64,000 nt of DNA from Dasypus novemcinctus (GCF_030445035.2 NC_080676.1:16592940-16656939), one strand, 5' to 3'. Shown: positions 13,741 through 25,960, counted from the first letter of the stretch. The notes: a model not told the origin generated them from the sequence alone. Made by a program: numbers and translations.

Positions 13741-14707
13741 GCACTAGAATAAAGGAACAGAGCATCATCTCTGTAAGAAAAAGAGATGGTATTTTATATC
13801 AAATCATGTAGAGCTGTGAAAAGCAGGTAAAATATGTCCAGAGAACAATTCCCCAAAACAAAGCAGAAAACAGACCATACTTGATCTAATCAAAATTGAG
13901 GAAATGTGCTGGGGAAATCATCCAGCTTTAATTTTTCAAAAAACCATTAGTTGTCAAATTAGATGGAGGATGAAAGAAAAAAATTGCCTTAGCTGAAACC
14001 TACTGCTAAATTTGGTCAATTTTGTTGTTTATCAGTGCATAAAGTCCTTGCACTTACCATTTGACAAATCTAGGGGAAAAAACACTTGCTGCAATCAGGT
14101 GAAGTAGGTTATTAATGGTTCTGAAAAGATGCACAGGATTGCCTCATCCTGTGGCAATTAAGCTTGGGAAGAAAGCGTGTGTAAAATCTCCAGGGACTGA
14201 CTATCATAGAACAGGTGGTCTCCCTACAATTGGCATTATCTGTCTAATTCTGAAGTGCTCAGGACATTTCTTTTTTATTAATAAATCACTCATGAATTTG
14301 GGAGCCTCCTGTCTTCTTTCACTTCCAGCTCAACAAGAAATCTCCTAAAGAAAGCCAAAGATTTTACAAAGGAAATATAGATGAAAATAATAATAATATG
14401 TGTTATAACCTTTCACAAAGCAAGATTAGAAGGAACTTGAGACAAATTACCAAAAGCTGAAAATTAAATGAAACAAAAACGAAATTTACAGGTGACTTTT
14501 CCAAGTCCAATCCCTGCATCACTTTAACCCTGGCAACACAGTCTAATATTATTTGCCTGTCAAAACCACAAAGGCTTGTAAATTCTTGAGGCCAAAATTA
14601 TTGGCCCAAATACACAGATAGAGGTACCCAGAGTGAATTCAATATCTCAAGATCCTATTTTAATGTTGTTCCCTCCAGGAATCTTTCACTGTCTGTCACT
14701 GACCACC

Positions 14708-14738
14708 CCACACACACACACACATACATACACACTCA
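14708..14738 (+). repeat. (CA)n microsatellite
   Basis: CA repeat interrupted by TA steps (CACACACATACATACACAC). Confidence 0.9.
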
Positions 14739-14829
14739 CACAAGATTAGATCAGGTGGCCCTAAGTGACCTCTCAAAGAGTCCTGGCACTCCCTTCATCC
14801 TAACAGATAGCTCACATGATTCTTTTCTT

Positions 14830-15120
14830 GTCTCAAGATGTGTTCAGCATTAAGTAATGGAAGACCATACAAAATGGTTTAAACATAAGGATATTTATTC
14901 CCTCACTTAACACAATTTGAGCAATAGGGTGCATCAATATAGTCATCTAAGACCAGCTGCTTTCTTTCCTTCCTCTCTGTCATCCATGTCAGCTACTCCC
15001 CTTCACGGTCACAAGATGGCTGCAGCATCTCTATAGAAAGACATAGGGTGGAGCCCTGACCCAAACAATGACTGACTGGGTGGAGTGAATTTGTGTCCTG
15101 ATTTCTCTGGAACAGTGACC
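14830..15120. repeat. Possible old interspersed repeat, family not assigned
   Basis: The order ACAAAATGGTTTAAAC, GGATATTTATTCCCTCAC and CACAAGATGGCTGCAGC resembles a common dispersed mammalian repeat. I cannot name the family from sequence alone. Confidence 0.3.
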
Positions 15121-16191
15121 TTTTAAACTTGTACTCCCAGAATTATTGTTTCTTCATGCTTTAAAGTGTCCCAAGAGGAATGAGAAATTATATGGCCACC
15201 CTATTGAATGTTCTAGAGCAAGTTTCTTCAATCCATTTATCCCTTATCACCTTTATAAATGAAGATGATATCTCTTAAATAGGGTAAATGTAAAAATTAA
15301 ATGGGATGTTTTATGTAAGGTACCTGCCACCCGGTTGATTCTGAATGGGTAACAGTCCTCTAGATAAGTTACCTTGAGGTCAAGAATGACCTAGAAGGTG
15401 GAAAACTAGGTGGTTAGAGAAGACCTTTAGAATTATTTAGGTGAGAAGAAACAAAGGAGTAGGAGGAAGAAGGTGAGGGCAAGCTGGAATCGCAGAACTT
15501 AAGGATAAATTGCACATGAGGCTGAAGAGCAAGTATGAAAAGAAAGCTCCTTCACTTTGAGCCTAAGGGACTGAAGAGTGATCTATTAAACAAAATATGA
15601 AATGGGCTTGTAGTGGGGATGGAGAGGGACTGGAGGAAACCTTCAGTTCTATTTTGGATCTGTCCAGTTTGATAAGTCATGCATTAATATACATCTCTGC
15701 TAGAGAACTGGAAATGGGGCTTAAGAAACGGGGCTGCGGCCTGAAGCTGGAGAGACACACTTACGAGTCAAATGCTTGCAGTTCTCGAAGCTGCTGAAGA
15801 AACCATCAAGAATGTATAGAAAAATAAGACAATCAGGCCAAAGATAGAGACTTGGTGGACAGACCTATGGTATGGCTTGTGCTTCAAATTAACAAGATAT
15901 TTCAGATCCAAGAATTTGCTCTTAAGAAAAAAAGGACTGGTTCAGTACTTAGAAAACTATCTAATCTGAATGGATGAATTCATTATTACTGCAACTATGC
16001 TTCACTCCACATAAATCTTCAATCATATAGAGTTTTTACCAAATATGTGATGCACAACGAAAAATAACTCAATTCTCAACAAACTTGTCTGTTGCTCGTC
16101 TCTCCAGAAGCCCTTTTTTGAAATGTCCTTATTTTGGAGTTATTCTAACCCTTGCGTAACTACTCCAGAAGCACATACCAAGCTATTCATC

Positions 16192-16581
16192 AAAGTTAAT
16201 TCAGGGAAGCAGATGTGGCTTAAGCGATTGGGCTCCTGCCTACCATATAGGAGGTCCAGGGTTTGATTCTCAAGGCCTCCTGATGAAGGCAAACTGGCCC
16301 AAGTGGAGTGCTGGCCCGTGTGGGGAGCCTGGCACAGCAAGATGATGCAACAAGAGAGACAATAAGAGACACAGCAGACCAGGCAGCTGAGGTGGCACAA
16401 GAGATTGAGCACCTCTCTCCCACTCCAAAAGGTCGCAGGATCAGTTCCTGGTGCCACCTAAAGAGAAGACAAGCAGACACAGAAGAACATACAGTGAGTT
16501 AACACAGAAAGCAGACAGTAAGCACAAAACAATGAGGGGAGGCAGGGAAGAAATAAGTATTTTTTTAAAAAGTTAATTCAG
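16192..16581 (+). mobile_element. DAS-type SINE with perfect 13-bp target-site duplication
   Basis: The SINE body (about 16204-16568) starts GGGAAGCAGATGTGGCTTAA, has a B-box-like GGTTTGATTCTC, contains GCAAGATGATGCAACAAGAG and ends in an A/T-rich tail. It is flanked by AAAGTTAATTCAG at 16192-16204 and 16569-16581. The exact duplication shows an L1-mobilised insertion with little divergence since. Confidence 0.92.
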
Positions 16582-17321
16582 CAACATTCCCTCTGATATC
16601 ATGGGCAGAAAAGTGAATGTCCTCATCTGACCACCACCCCAGCCTCCAAGTTTCTCACAACTAAAGAGTGTTCTGTTGTCTCTCAAAAAACACTAGATAT
16701 ATCTCTCAATTAAGTTAATAATATTAAATACTAATAATACTAAATTCAGCCTTACTATTATTTAATCCTCAATTTTCATTATTATTTGTATACTTTACAG
16801 AAATGGTGCTTAATTTTTTTAAAGTATGTTTCCCTTAATTTGTAATATAGTCAGGTGATTGCTAGTTCATCTTTTTCACATAGATAAAAATCTCTGGTTT
16901 TCCCCCCACTGGTTTTATCATCTCATAATCCAATTCACCATACAAACTGTACACATTTTCTAAAATAGCATCCAAAATTTAACATGCTCCTGAAAGTGCC
17001 ACTGGTCATCAAAGACAGAATGAAATAGTCCCATTCTCTATCTCAAAGATGAAGTTGATTATTCTCTTTCATGGAAAACTCTAAAATGCTGCCTCTGCTC
17101 TTCTGCAGTATCATGTGGTATTGCCATCTTACACTAATTTTATGAGCCCAACTCAATCCCATATCGCTCAACAAAAAAAAGGAAAAAATCCAAGGAAAGT
17201 GTTTCAACAAAAACAGAGATACAATTTCTCAGTAACAAAAGCATGCCTTGAAAAAGATATTTCAACATCTAGATTGTGGCACTTTCATACCATCAATTAG
17301 AAAGATCATCTTCAATGTGAT

Positions 17322-17776
17322 AGAATCATGCAAGGGAAGCGGACTTGGCCCAATGGATAGGGCGTCTGTCTACCACATGGGAGGTCCATGGTTCAAACCC
17401 CGGGCCTCCTTGACCCGTGTGGAGCTGGCCCATGCACAGTGCTGATGCGCGCAAGGAGTGCTGTGCCACGCAGGGGTGTCCCCCGTGTAGGGGAGCCCCA
17501 CGCGCAAGGATTGCGCCCCGTAAGGAGAGCTGCCCAGCACAGAAGAAGGTGCAGCCTGCCCAGGAATGGTGCTGCACTCACGGAGAGCTGACACAAGATG
17601 ATGTAACAAAAAGAAACACAGATTCCCGGTGCCGCTGATAAGGATAGAAGCCATCACAGAAGAACACACAGCGAATGGACAGAGAGAGCAGACAACTGAT
17701 GGGAAGGGGGGGAGGGAGAGATAAATAAATAAACAAATAAATCAATAAATCTTAAAAAAAAAAAAGAATCATGCAA
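17322..17776 (+). mobile_element. Full-length DAS-type SINE with perfect 12-bp target-site duplication
   Basis: The head is GGGAAGCGGACTTGGCCCAA with A-box TGGCCCAATGG and B-box GGTTCAAACCC. The body has the alternating CGCAAGGAGTG / CCACGCAGGGGTG modules and ends in a (AAATAA)n/poly(A) tail at 17.72-17.76 kb. AGAATCATGCAA flanks it at 17322-17333 and 17765-17776. The high CpG content against an AT-rich background fits a comparatively young copy. It is the best single clue that the host is an armadillo or close relative. Confidence 0.93.
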
Positions 17777-18366
17777 AACTAGGGATAAAATAAGCTAGTG
17801 ATCCAGGCACAACCAAGCATGAGAAATGAACTCCTCATTCTCCAAAAGATCAAATACAGTTGTTGATGAAAACACCCATCCAAGGTTGGATATTAAGAAG
17901 GCCAGGCCAATTCACAGGCTCATGGTCAGTGAGGCAACACAGCGTTTCTCTTTCCAACTTTTCAGCCTGCGGAAAGTGGCAACAAATTCAGGTTATACGA
18001 CACATATGTTGTCAAATGCCTGTCTAATCAAGAAGAAACAAGATCTTACAAACTACCTATTCCAGATATCGTTTGTTGATTCACAAAACCACCAGACTTC
18101 CAAAGCATCAAAATTATCTGCAGTTAGTTTAGTTAAGAAAGCATTTCCCCAAAGCTATTGCAAATTCTGCAATATATAAAGCTTTTTTGGAGTAACCATC
18201 ATGTTGATCAAATACTGTTTTCTATCATAACTTCTGTGGGGGAATAATTTACTTTACTGGTGCTTAACTTTTCAGTGTAAAAATGTGGAAGTAGGACTGT
18301 CACTTTTAAAGGCAAAATTTTATCACCTTGATCATCATGAGTTCAAATAAAATGCATGGCAATCAG

Positions 18367-18671
18367 AATTGTTTTTCTAGGGAAGCAGCTGTGGCTCGAT
18401 CAGTTGGGCTCCCGTCTACCATATGGGAGGCCCTGGCTTTGCGTCCCAGGGCCTCCTTGTGAAGGCAAGCTGGCCGGCGCCTCTGAAGAGGTGTTGGCCT
18501 GTGCCTGTGGAGAGCTGGTGCAGCAAGATGATGCAACAAAGGGAGACAAGCAGACACAGAAGAACGTGTAGCAAATGGGCACAGAGAGCAGACAGCAAGC
18601 AAGTCCTTGGGGGCAGGGGGGGGAGGTAAATAAAAATAAAAATAAATCTTTTTTAAAAATTGTTTTTCTAG
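18367..18671 (+). mobile_element. DAS-type SINE with perfect 14-bp target-site duplication
   Basis: Short form of the family with head GGGAAGCAGCTGTGGCTCGA, body GTGCAGCAAGATGATGCAAC and an AATAAA-rich tail. AATTGTTTTTCTAG flanks it exactly at 18367-18380 and 18658-18671. Confidence 0.92.
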
Positions 18672-19149
18672 GTCACTCTAGGGCTTTTTGCTCCCTAATT
18701 GATTGGCAGAAAAACAAAATAACGTTGAACTATACATTTACCTTATCAATTACTAAGCATATATTATTTGGATGGCTTATTCCGTGAAAGATTATGCTTT
18801 CAGAGATTTACCTGCTATCAGTGCACATTCCGTCCTTGTGTAAGCCCTACCGATGTGCACATTCTGGCACAAATCTTGGTTCCTGCAGCTTCTATAAGCT
18901 ACTTTCCCATATACATCTATGTCGTGTCACTTATTTCAACCTACGTTCCACAATTTCATTGGGCTGAAGACCGAGGACCTCCTTTCCTCTCAAATAAGAG
19001 TCCACAAATAGTGGGCTTCCTATAGCACACCGACTGCACCCACTTTCCGAAATTTCCAGAACTGAATAGGTTTCTGATGTGCCTAATTTTGTCTAGGTTT
19101 CTTAAAGAAATGCATTCCAAACCTGGGACTTCAACTTCATTGTTTCCAT

Positions 19150-19240
19150 TGACAGCTTTTTGTTCTGAGCCATGCATAGGTGCAGTAAAGTTGTTCAAGG
19201 CACAGACTCGCCCTTCAAAGAGTTTACAGTCACCAGTGCA
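19150..19240 (-). repeat. L2-like LINE 3' end fragment
   Basis: The minus strand reads ACTGTAAACTCTTTGAAGGG, then CGAGTCTGTGCCTTG and GCACCTATGCATGGCTCAGA, resembling the L2 3' end. Diverged and short. Confidence 0.4.
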
Positions 19241-19390
19241 TGTATTCCCAAAAATATGAAGCCCGGAAGACCTAGCTCTGATCCTACAATAGCTAGGCTG
19301 ATTTAGAGTCAGTTCATTTCCATGACCCTCAGTTTCTTCATCTGTAAAACGAAGGATCGCATCGAAGTGATCTTTAGATTTCCTCCATTT
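19240..19390 (-). repeat. MIR SINE, antisense
   Basis: CCTCAGTTTCTTCATCTGTA AAACG on the plus strand is the reverse of the MIR segment TACAGATGAAGAAACTGAGG. Flanking sequence fits the rest of the core. Confidence 0.75.
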
Positions 19391-22300
19391 CCAAGGTTGT
19401 CTAAATGATGAGCAATCCTCCATACTCTCATAACTGTGTTTTAGCAAGTTTTGATGATTATATTTCCCCAACTATATCCCTAAATGTAGATGGGTTTCTT
19501 CAAAGGGCCTAGGGATTCTTTCAGTCAATGTTAATTTTTTAAAAGTTCTCTAAGTGGTTATTTCAGGACAATAAAATAAAGTGGATGAGCTTCTCACCAT
19601 GATTCTCACAGAGGGTGTAAAACTATTGTCTTGATTTGGCGTGCATATGCCAATATAAAAAGAACTAGCCAGTATACTTCTATAAACTTTCTTAAACTCT
19701 CTACACTTTAGAAACCTGGAGGGATACTTGTCTTTTAGAACTAAAGGGCCCGAGTGCTCTTCTAGAGACTACATACAGGAGTTCAGCCCATCAGGTTCAT
19801 CATGAGTGAAAAAGATAGTGAACCCTCCATCTGAAACTTCAGTGGGTAATTAAAGGCTGTCTGTACCTCGGAACCAGCCACGCGTGGGTTTTGCAGCAGA
19901 GCCTTTCAAGGCAGTGTGGAACGACACATTCCGGGGTGTCAGTGCCACCTCCAAAATACAATGTGTACAGAGTGAGGTAAATACTACTGTACCACCTGGA
20001 TAAATTATTTTTTTGTAGTTCCTATTTTGGTTACATAGTTGTGGTAAACCAAAAACCACATTGTTTAAAGATCTACTGCCTCTATTAAAGTGGGAAAATA
20101 GTTAAGATGTTGCTATAAAGGAGGAGGTAATTGAAACAAATATTGCCAACATTTTAAAAAGCATGCACATGTAAAACCTATTCTGAAACAACTGCAATAT
20201 AATATTGCATTTTAAAATAAACACCAACAGATCAAATGTGTGACTCAATAAATATCTAAAATCAAGCTCTCTTCCAGTTTATTTAATGACAATAGTCTAC
20301 GTAAAAGTTGAAATAGAACACGATCATTTAAGAAAGCAGTGTATTACATAAGTCTTATTTCTTAGCAAATAGTTAACTTTATCACTTGTTACTTTGGCTA
20401 AATAACACATTTTTAAAGATAACATCTAATTACAGTTAACTTTACTCTTATGCAACCTATAAAAACCTTACCAAAAAAGGTTTTTAATTCTTAAAGTTTT
20501 CAATTTGTGTGTATACACATATAGATGTTTACATATATGTACACACATGTAAAGCAAATGTTGGACAAACATTTTTACTATTTGAATCATTATCTTAATT
20601 TAATTTGCATTTCTACTTCATAATGTAATAATGAAAACCTTGCATTCCTCCCCCTTAGTTGATTAAAACCAAATGCTCGTATGTCCCAAATAAGGTTTTT
20701 TGATATTGAAAATGGCTAATATTACAGAGAAATGTTTCCTTTGGGAAAGAAATTACAATTAACTCCCCATCCTCATCCCAAACCATTTGAGGGCACTAAA
20801 ACTAGCCTAAGGTTTTCACTCAGTCCACTAATAAACCTAAACAATTGTGTATGTTTTGTACCATCTGACTGACGGCAGGTCAAAGCCTATGCATATTTAG
20901 CAACTTTATTTTCCCAAAAGCCCTTCGATCCAGCAGTTGCACTACCATAGTGCCCACTGAGATCTTCATGAGAGGATGGCTGAGCTAAAATAAAAGACAT
21001 ATTAAGCCATTACAAGTAAAGTGTTTTTTAAAGACATAGGAAAAATCAGTTCTAAATGATGTTTTTAATTGTTAAACTGCCATCAAGAATGGTTATGCTC
21101 ACTTGTTTGAATATACTATTTAATAATATAGAAAAAAGAGCCCAAGTGTCTGATCAAAGACATGGAATTGTGGAGGCTACTGATACTGATTCTGTTCTGA
21201 AACCATATCCACAACAAACATTGAGAATAAAAATAATTTTAATCAAGAATGATGGTACAAACATATTTAGAAACAACTGAAAATCACTGTTATGATTAAA
21301 GGAGAGTTGTGGGGAGAGCAAATCAGATACTTAACTGAGGGCAGTAGAGAAAATATTTTAAAATGGAATAATTTCAGGAATTAGGATATTCATTTTCATT
21401 TGAAATGTTTATGTAGACTGTCAGAAATTTCTCACCAATATTTGGAAGAGTTTGAGGTAAGCAGGAAAATGCATACAAAGATGTTTGGGGGAGAGTGATA
21501 GGCAATAAATGTAAATATTTTACTTTACATAACTCATAATAGATAAACAGCTCCTGTCAGGTCTCATAAAAACCTATGTGTTTTTTTAAAATGCTTGATT
21601 AGAACCATTTTCCGTATTTTAATTCTTCCTCTGGAGAAAGCACATATTGCAGGGCCTTTTACTCACCTTTGTAGACTTTATAAGTTCTAGGTACCTGATA
21701 GGGATTACAAAGGATGTGTATGCCTTCAGCCAGATGGGATTTTATAAATTAATACATTTCAAAGTCACTTACTCATCTGACATTCCATAAGGGCTTCATC
21801 TTCTCTAATTTTAGGTATCTACTCTGACTTTGTTCTCCCCACCCGACCCCCACTGACATCTGTTTTTATGTTTGTATTTATGGTGTGTATCTCTGGGCAT
21901 ATTATTTTTTATCTGTATGTCTGTGTGTACATAGAGGTTTATCTGCAAATAGGAAAACTATCACTGAAAAAAAAATGCAGCGTAAAGCTAACTGTGGGAT
22001 TCATAACACATCATTCAAAGCATCTTGGCTATTTTCATTGAAACTTTTGTGTGCTGATAAATAACTTTCTCCAAGAAAGAACACCATTCAGGACCGTGCT
22101 TCTTAGGAACTCACTTCTGAAGCATTTTACCTCCACCGGCCGCTCGCCCCATTTCCACCTCTGCTTATAAAGCACTAGTTGCCTTGGACTTCATGAATAA
22201 ATAAATATACATAAGCCCTCCAGGGAAATGTTTGTGTACACCTCTAGCTAACGTCCTGTGGAGTTTTTAAAGCTGTAGGGGACCAACTAATTGAATGGCA

Positions 22301-22989
22301 AAGCATCTATATTTTTTAAGAAATTATTTCAACCATCTACAAGGACTCTTCGTTCTCTGTTCTGATGCTAAATGCTATCTGCCCTCAGCTTTTCTAAATT
22401 TCAAAGCCCATGTACTTTCTTCCAAAATCACCTTAACCTTCAGAGAAAGTTGGTATATTGTGAATTTTGCTAATGTAAGAAAATATTTAAGAAGAAACTA
22501 TGTCAATATGAGTGTTATTCGATCGTATTATTACAAAGCTTCCTTAGAAACTCGTGAGATTTGGGGTAATTACAGAAGTTTTTGTTTGTTTGTTTGAGAA
22601 TGTCATCGATTATGACTCGGCACCCTGAAAATACAATTGCAGTACTGGCAAAATATAGGGAATCGGAAATAAATTTTTAACATATTTGGTTTTAAATGGA
22701 GAATCAATCCGTGTAGAAATCATAAATAATTATATCTCTGGGATCAGTCAGAAGAGCTTTACCAAACTCGTAGGAGGGAACAGTCTGAGTTAAAATCCTG
22801 AATCTCCTGCTACTGAGTCTAGAAATTACATCTGAGATTAATTTAGTGGAGGATTCATCTAATTCGCCTCTTAGTGGTTCTGGGGCCTTAACATCCACCC
22901 CACCCCCACCCTTTGACGCCCACACTTTGACAATCTGTGTGACCGTGTCGGTTTACCGAATCACTGCTTAGACCGACAGATGACACTCG

Positions 22990-24080
22990 TTTTCCAAAAC
23001 CTTCAGGCTCGCGTTGAGCGCGCCCGGAAGCTTTCCCCGAGCTAGGCCCTGGACCTCTCAAGCTTTTGCCTGGAGCGCAGCAGCCTTCAAGGAATCACAA
23101 CAAAACCTGGCCAAGGAATTTCGCCCGGACTCCAAGGAAAGAACAAACCCGTGTGTGCCGCTCTTCCCTCCCCCCGCCACCCTTTTTTCCAAAACTTGGC
23201 ATTCACCAGGTAGAAAAGTAGGTTAATGAGGCGGGAGACTGCGGCCGGCCCCCGGCTGCGGTGTTCAGGTGGCCGCAGACCCCGCCGGAGAGGCGGGGAG
23301 GCAGGAGAGGCCGGGAGGCAGGAGAGGCGGGGAGGCAGGAGAGGCCGGGAGGCAGGAGAGGCGGGGAGGCAGGAGAGGCCGGGAGGCAGGAGAGGCGGGG
23401 AGGCAGGAGAGGCCGGGAGGCAGGAGAGGCGGGGAGGCAGGAGAGGCCGGGAGGCAGGAGAGGCGGGGAGGCAGGAGAGGCCGGGAGGCAGGAGAGGCGG
23501 GGAGGCAGGAGAGGCGGGGAGGCAGGAGAGGCGGGGAGGCAGGAGAGGCGGGGAGGCGCCGCGCGGGCCGGACGCGCACAAAGGCGCAGTCCCTCGTCCG
23601 CAGGTCCCACCTCCGCCCAGCGCCTTGCATAATTCTAGCGTAATTAGGCCGACGGCGCTCGCTTTAAAGCAGGGGAGAGGGATGTTTATTTACTTTGGGG
23701 CTTCGCTTCGTGAGCAGCTCCGCGATGAGCTGGAAAATGATTCCAGGCAGAGCTGCACCATCCGCCCAGAGTTGAGAAAGTTTGCGCTCTTGCCAGTCAA
23801 GCCTCGCCCCGCGCCCCTCCTCCTCTGCAACCTGATGTCAGAGCCGCGTTCAAGGACCGTCCGCAAAAACAAGTCCACCTAGGACCGTGCTCACGTGGTG
23901 AAGAGCACAAATGCTGGCCCTTACGCGGAACTTTCTCTCCCCTTCCATTACGGCGTTTCCTGGCGTCCAGGACGGGCGCTGAGCCGCGCCCACTGTTCCC
24001 CCCGAGGTCCCAGAGCCTCCATCACCGACTGGGGGTTTGGCCCTCGAAGGTCGCTCAGTCGCCACCCAGGGGGAGTTCGG
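22990..24080. other. CpG-island-like region inside the desert
   Basis: A sharp rise in GC and CpG (GCGTTGAGCGCGCCCGG, GCCGCGCGGGCCGGACGCG), with a minisatellite in the middle. No TATA box, splice signals or conserved coding frame could be tied to it. It may be an orphan island, an enhancer, or an island created by the repeat expansion. Confidence 0.5.
23294..23556 (+). repeat. 17-bp GC-rich minisatellite with alternating units
   Basis: Fifteen complete, gap-free 17-bp units plus a partial one. Units 1-12 alternate between CGGGGAGGCAGGAGAGG and CCGGGAGGCAGGAGAGG (a 34-bp higher-order repeat). Units 13-15 are all the first type. No other changes are visible, so the array is recent or being homogenised. 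It has no stop codon in any of the six frames, which creates long spurious open frames. The GG/GGGG runs could form G-quadruplexes. Confidence 0.97.
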
Positions 24081-24393
24081 GCCCCGAAACAAATTCCAAA
24101 CGGAATGAAACAGCTTTGACTCAATAGGGGCATGCTTGGCTGGGTGGAGAAGAGGTTGGAGGTTTTTGTTTGTTTACCGATTTTTACAACTTTCCTATCT
24201 CTGTGAAGATGGTGGAGATGATGCAGGAGCCACTGTCAAGAGAAGTGGTTAGAAATGGCACTGTAAAGAAAACCCTGCTTGTTTCTTTCTTGTCCAGCTA
24301 CATTTGGCCCCCTGCTAGGTTTGGAACTCAACAGATTCCACTCCTGCCACATAGTCCAAAAACGTCTGTAAATAACCACTCTAAATTAATATA

Positions 24394-24426
24394 TCTAGAT
24401 AGATAGATAGGTAGGTAGGTAGATAG
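24394..24426 (+). repeat. (GATA)/(GGTA) microsatellite
   Basis: TCTAGATAGATAGATAGG turning into GTAGGTAGGTAGATAG. It begins a 350 bp AT-rich stretch. Confidence 0.9.
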
Positions 24427-24475
24427 CCATCCTAGTATTTACCCAAGTATATGTCAACTAATATATAGTAGGCTT

Positions 24476-24509
24476 CTTAGTAGATAATATCCGAATATTA
24501 TCTACTAAG
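24476..24509. repeat. Perfect 15-bp inverted repeat with 4-nt loop
   Basis: The left arm CTTAGTAGATAATAT (24476-24490) and right arm ATATTATCTACTAAG (24495-24509) are exact reverse complements around CCGA. It could extrude as a cruciform. No gene or transposon end was identified around it. Confidence 0.95.
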
Positions 24510-25679
24510 TATGCAATTTTATCATTCTTACTATGCAGTATAACTCCCAAATGGCATACACATCTAATGTAATATTTATCACTATATATACTCACACCTA
24601 TATATCCTTATATGTAACTTTACCACCTGCTACAAATATATATATATCATTTTACTTTTGTAATATATAAAAATAAAATGAAACTAGACGTATATCAAAC
24701 ACAGCTCTATGTATCAAGTGATATATTTATGGAGAGAGAGAGAGAACCTATGGGCATATGTGAAGAGAGGCATATTAGATACTAGGATTTGTCTTTGAAC
24801 CGTATTCCAGGCACTTTCACCTGTTGTTGAAGTCTGTAGCCTCACTAAGTGGGAACCAGGGCATAGGATCGTTTCCCTCTTTCTTCCCCACAAGCTTGAG
24901 CACTACCTACCACTGCCAGGGTGGTGAAAAGAAAGTTCTTGTTCGAATAAGAGGCCCGAGCCCTGAGACAACAGATGGAATTCCTATTTCAGAGGAGGCC
25001 CGCGACAGCACAAGCCCCCGGAAATCCCCCCAGAAGTTCAATTCTGGAGCTCTTCGGGGGAGGATGAGGCCCAACTCCAACCCGAGGAAATTAAATCTCT
25101 CTGTCTGGGACTGCCATCGCGCCGCCAGGCCGGGGACTCGGAGGGCCAGGCTGTTGGGGCGCTCGGGGTTCAGGGATGTGATCCACACGGGTCTGTCTGC
25201 GTCCCCTCGCCCCCACTGACCCCAGATGATCTGACTGCCTTGGAAACACCTCTCCTGGCCTCTGCAAGAGATTCTGGGGGAAGTGCAAGAAGAGCAAAGA
25301 TTGATGTCATCTTCTTCTCCCGTTACTCGACTTCTCTTCTCAGTGTCGGTAATTCAGCAGCCTTTCCTAGGCGCTGTTCTGCTCCAAGAGGAGTTGGGTT
25401 TTGCCAAACGCTCCCACACCCAGGACTCTTGACCACCCCGAGGTATTTAGAGGCAGAAAACTTGTTAACTTGGAGGGATTATTTGGGAAAGAGATTGGGC
25501 TGAAAGAGAACCCGTGCTGCCCTAGGAAAATCCAAGGACAAATGTGCCCTAACTCACACACAGATCGGCTTCCTGGGATTAAGTGAGGGAAACTTTTCCT
25601 TTAACGGGATCAGGGCGTCTCGCCCACCTGCCTGGGCGCTGGGTGGCTAAGAGTGGGCCTGCCCTATGTTGAAAACATA

Positions 25680-25960
25680 TCTTAATGTCTATAGGAACTT
25701 GGTGGAAAGAATGTGATGAATGCGTTTAATTGGTTTAACCCGCCATCTATTCACAAGAAGCAAAGCTCAATCATTAGACTTAATTAAGTTTTTTTTAAGT
25801 CGCTGCCTTTAATGATCATAGAAACCACAAAGTCCAATACCAGCATCTGCGTCATTTTAATTACCTTGTTTATTGTTGCGAATGTGGCAAAGTTACCCAA
25901 TAATTTCCCACATCCCTTCCAGATCATTGGGGAGTGCCAGAGCAGGGCAGGCCCGCATCC
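25680..25960. promoter_or_regulatory. Candidate conserved developmental enhancer
   Basis: Dense homeodomain-type sites in unique sequence: TTTAATTGGTTTAA, the palindrome CTTAATTAAG at 25779-25788, CTTTAATGATCATAG and TTTTAATTACCTTG. It lacks repeats and coding frames. The texture is that of conserved noncoding elements around ZIC1/ZIC4, but conservation was not tested. Confidence 0.4.

Larger units (their letters stand above)
13010..16190. other. Intergenic DNA, no gene seen
   Basis: No supportable gene. It holds a MIR fragment at 13.64-13.74 kb, a CA tract at 14.7 kb and an unassigned old repeat at 14.83-15.12 kb. The rest looks like ordinary AT-rich intergenic sequence. Confidence 0.65.
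18672..22900. other. AT-rich intergenic DNA, no gene seen
   Basis: No supportable gene. It holds MIR/L2-like remnants at 19.15-19.39 kb. The 171-codon frame at 18956-19471 (minus) runs through those remnants. The rest is AT-rich, with a few blocks around 20.2-21.0 kb that might be conserved but show no decisive signal. Confidence 0.6.

Noticed and set aside
18956..19471. 171-codon minus-strand frame in AT-rich DNA
   Set aside because: It reads through MIR and L2-like repeat remnants, and the translation shows no known fold or motif.
23087..23882. Six overlapping open frames of 120-218 codons
   Set aside because: All come from the 17-bp minisatellite, which has no stop in any frame.
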